From Strongylocentrotus droebachiensis (Eukaryota > Echinodermata > Echinoidea > Camarodonta > Strongylocentrotidae): 64,000 nucleotides of DNA. A model generated the notes under the pieces. That model did no database searches. It saw nothing but the letters and a program-made list of their open reading frames with translations, and was not told the DNA's origin. The stretch covers positions 62,001 through 126,000 of the forward strand of contig JAVYIG010000696.1 in assembly GCA_035222895.1 (NCBI GenBank). The letters are read 5' to 3'. Made by a program: the position numbers and the translations under genes. This document shows positions 35,060 through 46,954 of this stretch, in pieces; the first letter of the stretch is position 1; each line of letters opens with the position of its first letter.

Positions 35060-37939
35060 TTAGGTGATACGTACGAAGTCTACGTATCACCTATTGATTT
35101 CGTCAAGATTTTTCTTTATTTTTTTTATTTTTTTATTATTTATTATTCTTCCTCGAATTTGTTCGCGGGATATCTCAAGACTGAAAAAAGCCATTGTCAT
35201 GAATCTTTCAATGATGATAGATCTTAGTCTAACTTAGAACTGCGTGACTTTTCAAAGACTCAAAATTATCGTGACGTCATCCAGGCGCCATTTTGTGAAA
35301 ATCAACTTATGATCATATCTTCATAACGTAAAGAAATTTTTCATTCATATATATCATGATTAAAATCAATATCCCTCCGGTCAATTTCAGGTCAATAAAC
35401 GTGCGCAAATTCGCGCGTGCGCGTTCGTTCGCGCGTTAACGCGCGCGCAAAAATTTAAAATGCTCCAAATCATCCCAAATTTTTGTTGCATACGTTTCAG
35501 GCTGTATGGAGCATTTGACAAAAAAAATCATGCAACTGCGCATGCGCGCGCGTTTTTTGCGCGTACTAGCATTTTGCAACATAGAATCGCCGAATTTTCT
35601 CTGTCATCGTATTTGGCACATTTTTCCAAGCATTTTGATAACTTGTTCACCTATTAATAGCGCAATGAGCGTCCGTCAAAGTTGACAGCACGCGAGGACC
35701 TGCGTTATCTTTATCCACAATACATGGGCAAAAACATGCCTATACAAAATTCACTGTAACTCTTCAGAATAGATAGGAATTCCCAATATTTTTTCATATG
35801 TGGATAGATTATGAAATGGAGATATGATTTCATGTCTCATTTGACCCTCAAATAACTCATGATGTCATCATAATGGCCTCCGAACTCAAAATTTTAATTT
35901 GCATATTATGACGTTTGCATATTTTTGGACAATTAATTGTATCTCTGTAAATATTGTTTTTTTTCTTCCAAATTTTGATATGTTCTAGCTGAGATAATTT
36001 TCCACAAATGCAGTGCCCACAATTTTCCAGTTTGACAAAGGTATCATGGCTCATTTTTGCGATTAAAGGAGGCATGTCAATTTTTAACATTTTGCGTGTA
36101 TTGTCTATTGGCCATGACTATTTCTCAAAACTTGATTCTACGTATCCGTCTTTCGCGAGCAATATTTACGTTGTTTTAGCTTTGTTTACGCTGAGCTTTG
36201 AATATGTTGTAGCTGAGACAATAAGCTATCCCCAGTGTGCACTTTATTGTTTAATCATATGCCGGGATCATGCTCATATTTCAATTGCAAAGTGGGATTT
36301 GAGAATTCAATTTTCCGTTTACGACCCTGAGATCCCTGGTTCAAGTCCGGGCGTCTCCAACAATTTTTTTCTTTCCTTTTTTGTTCTTTTTGACCTTTCA
36401 CTGTACCATCTCCTTTAATTATTAAAACACATAGAATCGAAAATAATGTACTAAACAACCCTATTTATTTTATTATTACCCTATTTACACTTAATCTATT
36501 ACTTTGTGGGTGTAATCCCTATGGGAGATGACTTTTTCTCAAATCTGGATTCTACATTTCTGTCTTTTTGAGCGATATCGCCGTTATTTCTCCTTGGATT
36601 TTGTTGATTTTTGAGTACGTTGTAGCTGAGACAAGTTTCCACAAGATCTATGTAGACTATTTAACATTATCACGACGTTATCATAGTCAAAAATTCAATC
36701 ATAGGTGACATGTCAGTTATCATACATAACAATCCTCAATCGAATACCTGAAGGGGGCGCTATACCACTTTTAATCATGGCATCTTCATCATCATCAATA
36801 TCGTCATTATCGTATGCATGAACATTATCATTATATCATCATCGGCAGTTTCGGCACACTGTCATGATCGTAATTTAAGAGCCTAGCTATTTATGCTAGA
36901 AATATTGAAGGCATTTTTCTCAATTGTATCTCTCCCCTCTCTCTCTTGCTCTGTCTCCCTTCACCAAGTTTTGTTTTGCCCCTCTCCTTCTCTTGGTCTC
37001 TCTCATCTGCATCTCTCTTGCCCTCTCCTTCTCTCTTACACTTTCACCCTCTCCCTCTCACTGTTTCCCTTTCCCTCTTCTTCTCTTGATCTGTCTCCTT
37101 CTGTCACTGCCTCTCTCTCTTTCTCTCCTCTCTCCCCTTTTACTCTGCATCATCTCGGCTTGTCTCATTTATATGTATAACAATTTAATCCAAGGAAATT
37201 CGAGGCAATTTCTATCGTTTGGCCATTCACTGCCATGCATACTAACAATCGTGTCTAGATTTAACATCATAGATGTTGGGTTATGGATGGGTACAATATT
37301 AATATCTTATTCATATTTTATATTAAATAATGACTAAATAAATCACTATGTACATTTTTTAATATTTATTAAAACAAGTGTTTTGAGCTTGTTTAGTATA
37401 AGTAAACAGTTTAATCCTCTATCGAAAACCTGAAGGGGCGCTGTGCCACTTTCAATCATGGTCATCATTCTAATATCGTCATCATTGTATTCATGAACAT
37501 AATCGTGTTTTTTTTAATATCGGCAACACTGTCATGATCAGTATTCACAAGAGCTTATTTATGCTAGAAATGTGGAAGGCATTGTTCTCAATTGCATCTC
37601 TCTCTCTCTCTCTCTCCTCTCCTTTCTCTTGCTGTTTTTTTCCTTCTCCTCTCATGTTCTGCCCCTCTCCTTTTTTGGTCTGTCTCTGCATCTATCTCTC
37701 TCTCTCTCTCTACTCTTTCACCCTCTCCGTCTCTCTCTCTCTCTCTCTCTCTCTTGCCTTGCCTCCCTCTTATTCTCTTGCTCTATCTCCCTCTGCCCTA
37801 CACAGTTGAAACTTGACTCATGGATAGACCATAATGGGAGTAGTAAACGAAAGATGAAATCGTGAAAATACGTTCTTCATTATGTTACACATGAGCATAC
37901 GTGTCACCTAATTCGTCAAAGTGACGAATTAAAGTCTAG
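35060..37939 (+). mobile_element. Helitron-like (Helentron-type) non-autonomous element
   Basis: The 3' end has a perfect 10-bp hairpin TAATTCGTCA/TGACGAATTA with loop AAG (37909-37931), then AAGTCTAG, matching the Helitron rule of a hairpin shortly before CTAG, followed by T. The 5' end has a perfect 13-bp hairpin (35061-35093). The related unoccupied sequence at 13.7 kb joins the flanks without the insert. The inside holds two diverged copies of a segment (about 36725-37150 and 37410-37805) with CT repeats, and a tRNA-like piece at 36317-36361. No Rep/helicase is seen. Confidence 0.68.
36317..36361 (+). tRNA. tRNA 3'-half remnant (T arm)
   Basis: GAGATCCCTGGTTCAAGTCC then GGGCGTCTCCA: a T stem pairing CCTGG with CCGGG, B box GGTTCAAGTCC, and acceptor-like end. 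The 5' half does not fold as a tRNA, so this is a pseudogene or SINE head carried in the Helitron-like element. Confidence 0.4.
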
Positions 37940-38270
37940 TTATGCATTGTATTCATACGTTGTTAATAATTTACAATGCTTACAAAGGTTGGAAATTTAA
38001 TGTTTACACTTTGTAACCTATTTTTTTCTCCAAAAGTTTATAATTTAAAAACACAAACACGGCATATTTGACTGTTGCCAATACAGTTATGATAGTTTTC
38101 TTTACATATTTTCATGGCACAATTCTGATAATATGATATAATATTTATAGATAGAGTTGATATCTTCTTAGAACTTTGGTGATTATGGTGATTAATCTAA
38201 AGATTCATAAAGATTGATCAAGACAATTCGGAAAAGATTTATACACTTTCATTCTCAAGAATAAGCCATG
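37940..38270. repeat. Right flank copy of the 13.7-kb repeat
   Basis: Continues the homology broken at 35059 by the Helitron-like insertion: CATACGTTGTTAATAATTTA and CACAAACACGGCATAT. Confidence 0.6.
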
Positions 38271-38469
38271 TTGTCACAATCAATTTACGAGAAGAGGTGA
38301 GGAAAAATGTTCCAACTTTATGGACAACAGTGTATGTGATATACCACTGCATGGGCTCAAATTCTTTTACAATCACCTACATAATAATTTGTGTAAAGCT
38401 AAAGAAACCTTGAAATGACATTATAGTAGTTACCGCTTGAGGACTGAAAAGAAAATAGATAATAATAAC

Positions 38470-38620
38470 AATCTGGACTTAAATAGCGCTAAATACGAAA
38501 TACCGTCTCTAAGCTCTTTACATAATATTATTACCACGGTAAAGGGATTCATTCAAGCACAATGTACACCATCTCCACTCCCTGGGGAATATTGATACCA
38601 TATGTTTACTGTGAGGGCTC
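38470..38620. repeat. SINE body fragment
   Basis: Words AATAGCGCTAAA, TCTAAGCTCTTTACATAA and CTCCACTCCCTGGGG resemble the left part of the SINE at 50403-50530. Confidence 0.5.
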
Positions 38621-38710
38621 ATGTCAATTTCTAACACAAAGGCTTTTGTCATGTCTTTCCTGGTATGGAGTGGACAAAAAACAATATTTGACAAAGCAAT
38701 AATCTACATC

Positions 38711-38970
38711 TCACTATGAGGACAAAATATGCAGTTCCTCATTCTACCTTCAACAATTGCTGTGGTAGACAAAGGAACACCCCTTTAGTGCTATTATGTA
38801 AAAATTGTGCGTAGAACAGGTGTAACATGCATATTCACCCGTTCTACACATTTTTACATAATCCCAGTGAAGGGATGTTCCTTTGTCTACCAAAGCAATT
38901 GTTGAGGGTAGAATAAGGAACTGTATATTTTGTCCTTTTTCTTTGTCCGTCATGTTCACAGTGTCTGCCA
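38711..38970. repeat. Fold-back element, copy 2
   Basis: AGGACAAAATATGCAGTTCC pairs with the complement near 38925; the loop words GTAGAACAGGTGTAACATGC match the copy at 10230-10452. Here an extra inner segment (CAACAATTGCTGTGG and complement) lengthens the arms. Confidence 0.7.
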
Positions 38971-39051
38971 TCTTGAAAGATCATTACAGGAATAATAATA
39001 CATGGATTTTTAAGATAATTGAACCAAAGCATTAATTTACAAAAATATACA

Positions 39052-39591
39052 TTAAAGGTACTATGTCCCATTTGCAGCCAACCTCAAATACTGTAGAACT
39101 TTGCAGGAATTATGAATATGTCATGTTTGTCCTATCTGTGAAATTTAAACGTTAGCAGTGTCCTCATATTCAAATTATGCAAGGAAACCCGTTTACTTGC
39201 TAGACTTCACTGTCAGACACTATTGAGTGACTGACTGGCTTTTTTCTTCTTTGGTAATAACATACATGAAAAGAGTTGTAAAGGGTACATGAGCATTTGT
39301 CTACATCAATAACCCACTTCTTGTGATGGCCAAGACTAAACTGATTGAATCTTCGCGCAGCATAAAACGTATGACCATTCGGTACAATTGTCTGAAAATC
39401 AGGACTATTACTTTTGGGCTCTATAGCCCTAAAGTCGATTTGACAACTAATAGTCGTTATTTTCCCACTTGAAGACATTTTCAAGCCCCACCTTTTTTAG
39501 GGAAGTTCTAAATTAGTATTATCTTTCAAATGCAGTTGGAATTTAACTTTTTCTTTTTTTTTGGCCTGCAAATGGGACATAGTACCTTTAA
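39052..39591. mobile_element. TTAA-flanked MITE, family b
   Basis: Ends AGGTACTATGTCCCATTTGC and complement between TTAA sites. An inverse-orientation copy is at 58685-59208, with interior words such as AGACTTCACTGTCAGACACT in common. Confidence 0.8.
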
Positions 39592-39607
39592 CACTAGGTT
39601 GACTTCC

Positions 39608-39874
39608 TTAACTCTTATCATGCCACAGGGCTAATCCTCAGTGTGCCAGGCCCCAAATCCCCCATGCCAGGTTGTTTTGGAGATAATCTGATTAACGCGA
39701 TGGTTCTATGAATGGCGAGTGCAAAACACACAGCACAGTCCAATGAGCATGAACAATAACTGCTATTACGAAAGCACCCTTGCACGCACGTGGCACTCAA
39801 TAGGTAGCTCTCTCGCATGTACGAAGCAGCATAGCGATAGCGTGCATGCAGCCTTATGGCAGGATATGAGTTAA
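39608..39874. mobile_element. TTAA-flanked MITE, family e
   Basis: Ends CTCTTATCATGCCAC and TGGCAGGATATGAG between TTAA sites; copies at 55526-55771 and 55868-56139. Confidence 0.75.
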
Positions 39875-39978
39875 ACATTGTCCTTATATCTTCTGGTGGT
39901 CGTTGTGTTAAAGCCTATATGACCGTTACAATTCAGTAGTCAACGGGTGAACTCTGTCTCGCATTGGCGTCATATCCA

Positions 39979-40076
39979 TTGATAATAATAATAATAATAG
40001 TTCGTTCTTATATTATTGATAATAATAATAATAATAGTTCGTTCTTATATTATTGATAATAATAATAAAAATAATA
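39979..40076. repeat. Minisatellite, left segment
   Basis: About three units of TAGTTCGTTCTTATATTATT plus GATAATAATAATAATAA. It is the left remainder of the long array that resumes at 48929. Confidence 0.85.
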
Positions 40077-40198
40077 CATTTTAGCGAACTTCTCGAAAGT
40101 AGCTAAAACAGGTTATTCCCAATCTGAACGAAGAAGTGTGAACCGAGCCGTAGACCACACGCCGCGTGGTCAAGGGAGGGGGGTCGTGAAAGACTTTA

Positions 40199-40828
40199 TT
40201 GGCGTCAGTAATCGACTTGACGAGAGGTGTGCACAAGGCCCACCATAGAATTCGGATTTCAAAAGGTGCCAAGGCTGACCTCTTGGCATGGAGGGAGTTT
40301 TTACTGCATTTCAATGGGACAGTTTGCTTCGGGGACAGCGTATGGAGGCGGAATGATTTCTTTCAATTTTACACGGATGCAGCAGGAAGCATCGGCTTTG
40401 GCATATATTTTGAGTCACGGTGGGCCCAGGCACGTTGGCCCGAGGAGATACTTGATGCCCATTATTCAATTGGGTTTTTGGAATTGTTTCCAATTGTCGT
40501 AGGGGTAGCCATGTGGGGGAAGAGAATTTCAGGAAGGAAAGTGGTTTTCTGGTCGGATAATCAGGCCGTAGTGGCAGTCATTAATAAGCAATCGTCTACA
40601 TGTTCTCATATCATGGGGCTTATCCGTCGCTTAGTGCTTTTGTGCTTAAGGTGGAACATCCACTTTAAGGCAAAGTATGTGCCTGGCGTCGATAACGAAA
40701 TTGCTGACTCTTTATCTCGTTTTCAGATGGAAAGGTTTCGACGCCTTGCCCCGGACGCCGAGCTCGCCGGTACCCCCCTTCCTCCCCATCTGTGGAGCAG
40801 CTTCTTAATGAGCGACGTGTCTTACTAG
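40199..40828 (+). CDS. Retroelement RNase H-type part, unit 1
   Basis: Reads IDLTRGVHKAHHRIRISKGA, FYTDAAGSIGFGIYF, FWSDNQAVVAVIN and VDNEIADSLSRF, the connection and RNase H blocks of DIRS/Ngaro polyproteins with the acidic D-D-D pattern. It overlaps the recombinase frame by 37 nt, an arrangement usual in this group. A fossil part, described at family level only. Confidence 0.75.
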   Translation: MASVIDLTRGVHKAHHRIRISKGAKADLLAWREFLLHFNGTVCFGDSVWRRNDFFQFYTDAAGSIGFGIYFESRWAQARWPEEILDAHYSIGFLELFPIVVGVAMWGKRISGRKVVFWSDNQAVVAVINKQSSTCSHIMGLIRRLVLLCLRWNIHFKAKYVPGVDNEIADSLSRFQMERFRRLAPDAELAGTPLPPHLWSSFLMSDVSY

Positions 40829-41700
40829 GTTCATCTCGGGCTCAGAATACCATGCGAACCTATGCCTTGGCATGGTCTACCTTCCAGATTTTTAGGGGTG
40901 ATTATCAGTTTGACACTTTGCAAGCCCCCAATATCGAGCAAATCGCGTTGTTTATATCTTACATGTCTTGGCACAAATTTGCCGCTAGCACGATAGCGGC
41001 CTATGTTTCGGGTTTGTCTTTTTACTTGCGCAGCAACGGGAAGGAAGACGTCACACAATCGTTTCCAGTAAGACGTTTAATTGACGGGTGTAGGCGGAGG
41101 CATTCAAGAAAAGATGTTAGATGCCCTATTACATTGACCATATTGCGGAGTCTGATATCTGTGCTGCCTTCCGCTTGTTCGAATTCTTACGACTGCAAAT
41201 TGTTTACTGCGGCGTTTTTAGTAGCGTTTTTTGGCTTTTTGCGTGTGGGGGAATTTACAGCCAAGAATGGGGTAATCCCGCTCGCGAGCGGTGACGTAAT
41301 TGTTTCGGGGGAATCCCCTAATCGCAGGCTATTGATAACGGTCCGTTTCTCTAAGACAGACCAGCTGGGTGTGGGTTGTGTAATCACCATCCCGGAGAGC
41401 GGTTCTGTGATGTGCCCAGTGCGTGCAGTGACTGAGTACACACGCATACGGCCAACTCAGGGCGCTGCTTTCTTCAGGCAATTTGATACATCTCCCTTGA
41501 CTAGACACAGGTTTACTCGCGTTTTACGTCTGTGTGTATCTTTCTTAGGGCTTCATTTACAATCATACACATCTCATTCCTTTCGTATAGGGGCGGCTAC
41601 TTCCGCTGCGATGAAGGGTTTTACTGAAGAGCAGATTAAGAAAATGGGACGATGGACCTCTCAGTCATTTCGCCGCTATATAAGGGTCGACCCGAAGTGA
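40792..41700 (+). CDS. Retroelement tyrosine recombinase, unit 1
   Basis: 302 residues. The C-terminal block TSHSFRIGAATSAAMKGF followed by KKMGRWTSQSFRRYIR carries the HxxR...Y signature of tyrosine recombinases; the length fits the DIRS/Ngaro enzymes. In this family it joins a circular DNA intermediate to the genome without a target duplication. Confidence 0.85.
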   Translation: MEQLLNERRVLLGSSRAQNTMRTYALAWSTFQIFRGDYQFDTLQAPNIEQIALFISYMSWHKFAASTIAAYVSGLSFYLRSNGKEDVTQSFPVRRLIDGCRRRHSRKDVRCPITLTILRSLISVLPSACSNSYDCKLFTAAFLVAFFGFLRVGEFTAKNGVIPLASGDVIVSGESPNRRLLITVRFSKTDQLGVGCVITIPESGSVMCPVRAVTEYTRIRPTQGAAFFRQFDTSPLTRHRFTRVLRLCVSFLGLHLQSYTSHSFRIGAATSAAMKGFTEEQIKKMGRWTSQSFRRYIRVDPK

Positions 41701-41889
41701 TCAAGTTTGTTATTGGGCGCGGTTTAGCAAACAGTTAGTTCGTAGGCTGAGCAATTGATTTTTACCGTGACCTCGCCCCCCCCCCCCTGCTCTTTCCCTA
41801 TTGCTAACTTTTTCAGATGTTTTTAGTTTTAAAAAGGGGACGAAAAGTCGTCTATTATTTAATAGACTAGGGAAATTTAATATATCTCA

Positions 41890-42285
41890 GTGTGTTGGAT
41901 GTTTGGAACCCAAAATGCTGGCCGTTTGTTTCTTGTTTTCTTCCTCCTTTTTGCAGCCTCTTCACTCACACTCACCACTGGATTGCGTACCGAGCCTCAG
42001 GTATGGGTAGTAAGGAGACTCAATGGTGCAATGGGCAGATTTTCTTGCGACAAAACGGCGGGAAGGAAACCTCGGCCTCCCAGTTCGAGTCACGTGGAGT
42101 GGGACGCGGGGCTTCGTCTGATGGATTCGAGGGATTACGTCAGCAACTTTCTCCACGCAGTAGACTCGCCCACGCAAGCGACAGTTCTACCATGGAGATA
42201 TTCTCCATGGTTCTACCATGAGTTGGCGCAGACCGTGCACAGACCATGCACAGACCTTATACGCAATATCCACGCCAGCGGCTAA
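41890..42285 (+). CDS. Unknown open frame in retroelement, unit 1
   Basis: 131 codons with a hydrophobic start (LFLVFFLLFAASSLTLTTGL) that looks like a signal peptide or membrane segment. No family recognised; kept identical in unit 2, which may only reflect youth. May not be translated. Confidence 0.3.
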   Translation: MCWMFGTQNAGRLFLVFFLLFAASSLTLTTGLRTEPQVWVVRRLNGAMGRFSCDKTAGRKPRPPSSSHVEWDAGLRLMDSRDYVSNFLHAVDSPTQATVLPWRYSPWFYHELAQTVHRPCTDLIRNIHASG

Positions 42286-43640
42286 AACGATTACGGGTTC
42301 GGACATTCTCCTTCGAGTTTCGTATGAATAGGCTAACATAAAATCGCCATGTCCTGTTCCCCGTACAGAAGGATAGCTTCGTTAGTTATTCTTAATTTTG
42401 GCTTCTATGTCGATTAACATCGAGATGTAATGTTTAAATGGGGTTAATTATGACAAATCAATTGTATCTTCTCGTGTGCAGTATTAACGACTAGGTTATC
42501 AAGATTAGAGTTACTGTATCTTCTTGGATATTTAAGCCAATATAATATGTTTTCTTTTGCTTCTTCGTCTTCCATATATGAGGTGTTCACTTCCGTACAT
42601 TGATATTAATGCACATAGTATATTAATTGGATTGCTGGTGTATTAATGCCAGGCTTAACTTGCCTTCAGCCGTTAACAGTAGTGCAGTTAACTCATTATG
42701 ATCAGACCCTTGATCAGACTTATTTAATATAGGAAAGTTTACATCCGTGGAAGCATAGAGGTGACCTGTATAAACACCACTTAACGCGATATATATGGCG
42801 GCGAGTTGCGTCACACCTCGTTTGGCGGCATTCTTGCGAATTTGGACGCCTATAATCGCTTATACAAGAAATATATTGTTGTGGTAATGTAAATCTAGAG
42901 CAAGCGGTCTGTTAGGAAGGGGAGACAAAATTTGATGTTATTAGAGGATTGTTTTATTGCCGTATTTATACAATTTTACGAGCCTGACTTGTCCGTAAGC
43001 TGGGAATACAATCAGTATTGCCCAGGTTCTTAAGCGGGAAGTCGTTTGTGCTCACCACGTTTTTGGTTGGGGTATAGGGGGGGGTGAGCGGGTTCCTGTC
43101 CGTTGAAGCTGAGATTGCCTGGCTTATGCCGTGTGTAACGCTCAGGGTGTCCGGCTGGAAGTCATCTTCGCTCACCCATGCCTCTTGTCTGTGCAAAAAG
43201 CCAGCAAGAGATGGGGGAAGCCCGTTCGCATGGCCAGGCGAATGGAAGAATTGTTACGGCTAGTCAAGAGATATTACTTTGTCGCCCGACTGGGCCCCCT
43301 ATTGGTTCCTTACAGATCGCTCTCGACATATTATAATGCTCGAAGTGATGATTTGCATTCATTGTTGTTTTTTATGTTTTCACTATAATTCCTTTGCTGA
43401 CCAGTTTGATTGAAACGAGTTAATTATGGTAATCAACTCTCAATAAAGACCATGGTCAATCACACTTACAAAATACAAATTTGTTGACTTCTTCATTTGA
43501 CTCAGAGTGGGAATAATACATTTTAGCGAACTTCTCGAAAGTAGCTAAAACAGGTTATTCCCAATCTGAACGAAGAAGTGTGAACCGAGCCGTAGACCAC
43601 ACGCCGCGTGGTCAAGGGAGGGGGGTCGTGAAAGACTTTA

Positions 43641-44270
43641 TTGGCGTCAGTAATCGACTTGACGAGAGGTGTGCACAAGGCCCACCATAGAATTCGGATT
43701 TCAAAAGGTGCCAAGGCTGACCTCTTGGCATGGAGGGAGTTTTTACTGCATTTCAATGGGACAGTTTGCTTCGGGGACAGCGTATGGAGGCGGAATGATT
43801 TCTTTCAATTTTACACGGATGCAGCAGGAAGCATCGGCTTTGGCATATATTTTGAGTCACGGTGGGCCCAGGCACGTTGGCCCGAGGAGATACTTGATGC
43901 CCATTATTCAATTGGGTTTTTGGAATTGTTTCCAATTGTCGTAGGGGTAGCCATGTGGGGGAAGAGAATTTCAGGAAGGAAAGTGGTTTTCTGGTCGGAT
44001 AATCAGGCCGTAGTGGCAGTCATTAATAAGCAATCGTCTACATGTTCTCATATCATGGGGCTTATCCGTCGCTTAGTGCTTTTGTGCTTAAGGTGGAACA
44101 TCCACTTTAAGGCAAAGTATGTGCCTGGCGTCGATAACGAAATTGCTGACTCTTTATCTCGTTTTCAGATGGAAAGGTTTCGACGCCTTGCCCCGGACGC
44201 CGAGCTCGCCGGTACCCCCCTTCCTCCCCATCTGTGGAGCAGCTTCTTAATGAGCGACGTGTCTTACTAG
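43641..44270 (+). CDS. Retroelement RNase H-type part, unit 2
   Basis: Same product as 40199-40828, shifted by 3442 bp. Confidence 0.75.
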   Translation: MASVIDLTRGVHKAHHRIRISKGAKADLLAWREFLLHFNGTVCFGDSVWRRNDFFQFYTDAAGSIGFGIYFESRWAQARWPEEILDAHYSIGFLELFPIVVGVAMWGKRISGRKVVFWSDNQAVVAVINKQSSTCSHIMGLIRRLVLLCLRWNIHFKAKYVPGVDNEIADSLSRFQMERFRRLAPDAELAGTPLPPHLWSSFLMSDVSY

Positions 44271-45142
44271 GTTCATCTCGGGCTCAGAATACCATGCGAA
44301 CCTATGCCTTGGCATGGTCTACCTTCCAGATTTTTAGGGGTGATTATCAGTTTGACACTTTGCAAGCCCCCAATATCGAGCAAATCGCGTTGTTTATATC
44401 TTACATGTCTTGGCACAAATTTGCCGCTAGCACGATAGCGGCCTATGTTTCGGGTTTGTCTTTTTACTTGCGCAGCAACGGGAAGGAAGACGTCACACAA
44501 TCGTTTCCAGTAAGACGTTTAATTGACGGGTGTAGGCGGAGGCATTCAAGAAAAGATGTTAGATGCCCTATTACATTGACCATATTGCGGAGTCTGATAT
44601 CTGTGCTGCCTTCCGCTTGTTCGAATTCTTACGACTGCAAATTGTTTACTGCGGCGTTTTTAGTAGCGTTTTTTGGCTTTTTGCGTGTGGGGGAATTTAC
44701 AGCCAAGAATGGGGTAATCCCGCTCGCGAGCGGTGACGTAATTGTTTCGGGGGAATCCCCTAATCGCAGGCTATTGATAACGGTCCGTTTCTCTAAGACA
44801 GACCAGCTGGGTGTGGGTTGTGTAATCACCATCCCGGAGAGCGGTTCTGTGATGTGCCCAGTGCGTGCAGTGACTGAGTACACACGCATACGGCCAACTC
44901 AGGGCGCTGCTTTCTTCAGGCAATTTGATACATCTCCCTTGACTAGACACAGGTTTACTCGCGTTTTACGTCTGTGTGTATCTTTCTTAGGGCTTCATTT
45001 ACAATCATACACATCTCATTCCTTTCGTATAGGGGCGGCTACTTCCGCTGCGATGAAGGGTTTTACTGAAGAGCAGATTAAGAAAATGGGACGATGGACC
45101 TCTCAGTCATTTCGCCGCTATATAAGGGTCGACCCGAAGTGA
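44234..45142 (+). CDS. Retroelement tyrosine recombinase, unit 2
   Basis: Same product as 40792-41700, shifted by 3442 bp. Confidence 0.85.
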   Translation: MEQLLNERRVLLGSSRAQNTMRTYALAWSTFQIFRGDYQFDTLQAPNIEQIALFISYMSWHKFAASTIAAYVSGLSFYLRSNGKEDVTQSFPVRRLIDGCRRRHSRKDVRCPITLTILRSLISVLPSACSNSYDCKLFTAAFLVAFFGFLRVGEFTAKNGVIPLASGDVIVSGESPNRRLLITVRFSKTDQLGVGCVITIPESGSVMCPVRAVTEYTRIRPTQGAAFFRQFDTSPLTRHRFTRVLRLCVSFLGLHLQSYTSHSFRIGAATSAAMKGFTEEQIKKMGRWTSQSFRRYIRVDPK

Positions 45143-45330
45143 TCAAGTTTGTTATTGGGCGCGGTTTAGCAAACAGTTAGTTCGTAGGCTGAGCAATTGA
45201 TTTTTACCGTGACCTCGCCCCCCCCCCCTGCTCTTTCCCTATTGCTAACTTTTTCAGATGTTTTTAGTTTTAAAAAGGGGACGAAAAGTCGTCTATTATT
45301 TAATAGACTAGGGAAATTTAATATATCTCA

Positions 45331-45726
45331 GTGTGTTGGATGTTTGGAACCCAAAATGCTGGCCGTTTGTTTCTTGTTTTCTTCCTCCTTTTTGCAGCCT
45401 CTTCACTCACACTCACCACTGGATTGCGTACCGAGCCTCAGGTATGGGTAGTAAGGAGACTCAATGGTGCAATGGGCAGATTTTCTTGCGACAAAACGGC
45501 GGGAAGGAAACCTCGGCCTCCCAGTTCGAGTCACGTGGAGTGGGACGCGGGGCTTCGTCTGATGGATTCGAGGGATTACGTCAGCAACTTTCTCCACGCA
45601 GTAGACTCGCCCACGCAAGCGACAGTTCTACCATGGAGATATTCTCCATGGTTCTACCATGAGTTGGCGCAGACCGTGCACAGACCATGCACAGACCTTA
45701 TACGCAATATCCACGCCAGCGGCTAA
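45331..45726 (+). CDS. Unknown open frame in retroelement, unit 2
   Basis: Same 131-codon frame as 41890-42285. Confidence 0.3.
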   Translation: MCWMFGTQNAGRLFLVFFLLFAASSLTLTTGLRTEPQVWVVRRLNGAMGRFSCDKTAGRKPRPPSSSHVEWDAGLRLMDSRDYVSNFLHAVDSPTQATVLPWRYSPWFYHELAQTVHRPCTDLIRNIHASG

Positions 45727-46954
45727 AACGATTACGGGTTCGGACATTCTCCTTCGAGTTTCGTATGAATAGGCTAACATAAAATCGCCATGTCCTGTTC
45801 CCCGTACAGAAGGATAGCTTCGTTAGTTATTCTTAATTTTGGCTTCTATGTCGATTAACATCGAGATGTAATGTTTAAATGGGGTTAATTATGACAAATC
45901 AATTGTATCTTCTCGTGTGCAGTATTAACGACTAGGTTATCAAGATTAGAGTTACTGTATCTTCTTGGATATTTAAGCCAATATAATATGTTTTCTTTTG
46001 CTTCTTCGTCTTCCATATATGAGGTGTTCACTTCCGTACATTGATATTAATGCACATAGTATATTAATTGGATTGCTGGTGTATTAATGCCAGGCTTAAC
46101 TTGCCTTCAGCCGTTAACAGTAGTGCAGTTAACTCATTATGATCAGACCCTTGATCAGACTTATTTAATATAGGAAAGTTTACATCCGTGGAAGCATAGA
46201 GGTGACCTGTATAAACACCACTTAACGCGATATATATGGCGGCGAGTTGCGTCACACCTCGTTTGGCGGCATTCTTGCGAATTTGGACGCCTATAATCGC
46301 TTATACAAGAAATATATTGTTGTGGTAATGTAAATCTAGAGCAAGCGGTCTGTTAGGAAGGGGAGACAAAATTTGATGTTATTAGAGGATTGTTTTATTG
46401 CCGTATTTATACAATTTTACGAGCCTGACTTGTCCGTAAGCTGGGAATACAATCAGTATTGCCCAGGTTCTTAAGCGGGAAGTCGTTTGTGCTCACCACG
46501 TTTTTGGTTGGGGTATAGGGGGGGGGGTGAGCGGGTTCCTGTCCGTTGAAGCTGAGATTGCCTGGCTTATGCCGTGTGTAACGCTCAGGGTGTCCGGCTG
46601 GAAGTCATCTTCGCTCACCCATGCCTCTTGTCTGTGCAAAAAGCCAGCAAGAGATGGGGGAAGCCCGTTCGCATGGCCAGGCGAATGGAAGAATTGTTAC
46701 GGCTAGTCAAGAGATATTACTTTGTCGCCCGACTGGGCCCCCTATTGGTTCCTTACAGATCGCTCTCGACATATTATAATGCTCGAAGTGATGATTTGCA
46801 TTCATTGTTGTTTTTTATGTTTTCACTATAATTCCTTTGCTGACCAGTTTGATTGAAACGAGTTAATTATGGTAATCAACTCTCAATAAAGACCATGGTC
46901 AATCACACTTACAAAATACAAATTTGTTGACTTCTTCATTTGACTCAGAGTGGG

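Larger units (their letters stand above)
40070..43511 (+). mobile_element. Tyrosine-recombinase (DIRS/Ngaro-type) retroelement, unit 1 of a tandem array
   Basis: 3442-bp unit bounded by AATAATA. Parts in order: left terminal region (40077 to about 40213), RNase H-type region, tyrosine recombinase, a frame of unknown function, and a right terminal region. The gag-like part and the reverse-transcriptase core are not recognised, so the unit looks like an internally deleted family member; by that measure it is broken. Units 1 and 2 appear nearly identical, differing visibly only in homopolymer lengths, so the pair is young. Confidence 0.8.
43512..46954 (+). mobile_element. Tyrosine-recombinase retroelement, unit 2
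   Basis: Head-to-tail copy of unit 1 (period 3442-3443), joined through GGG-AATAATA-CATTTT. Same parts and same overall state as unit 1. Confidence 0.8.

Noticed and set aside
35460-36418. Plus-strand frames of 65 and 136 residues
   Set aside because: They lie within the Helitron-like element, have no Rep or helicase motif, and run into the tRNA-like piece.
36255-36458. Open frame with RRPDLNQGSQG
   Set aside because: This is the antisense translation of a tRNA T-arm sequence, a common false frame.
42623-43388. Short frames in the right part of the retroelement units
   Set aside because: No motif, and they lie in the terminal region needed for recombination; identity between units reflects youth, not selection.
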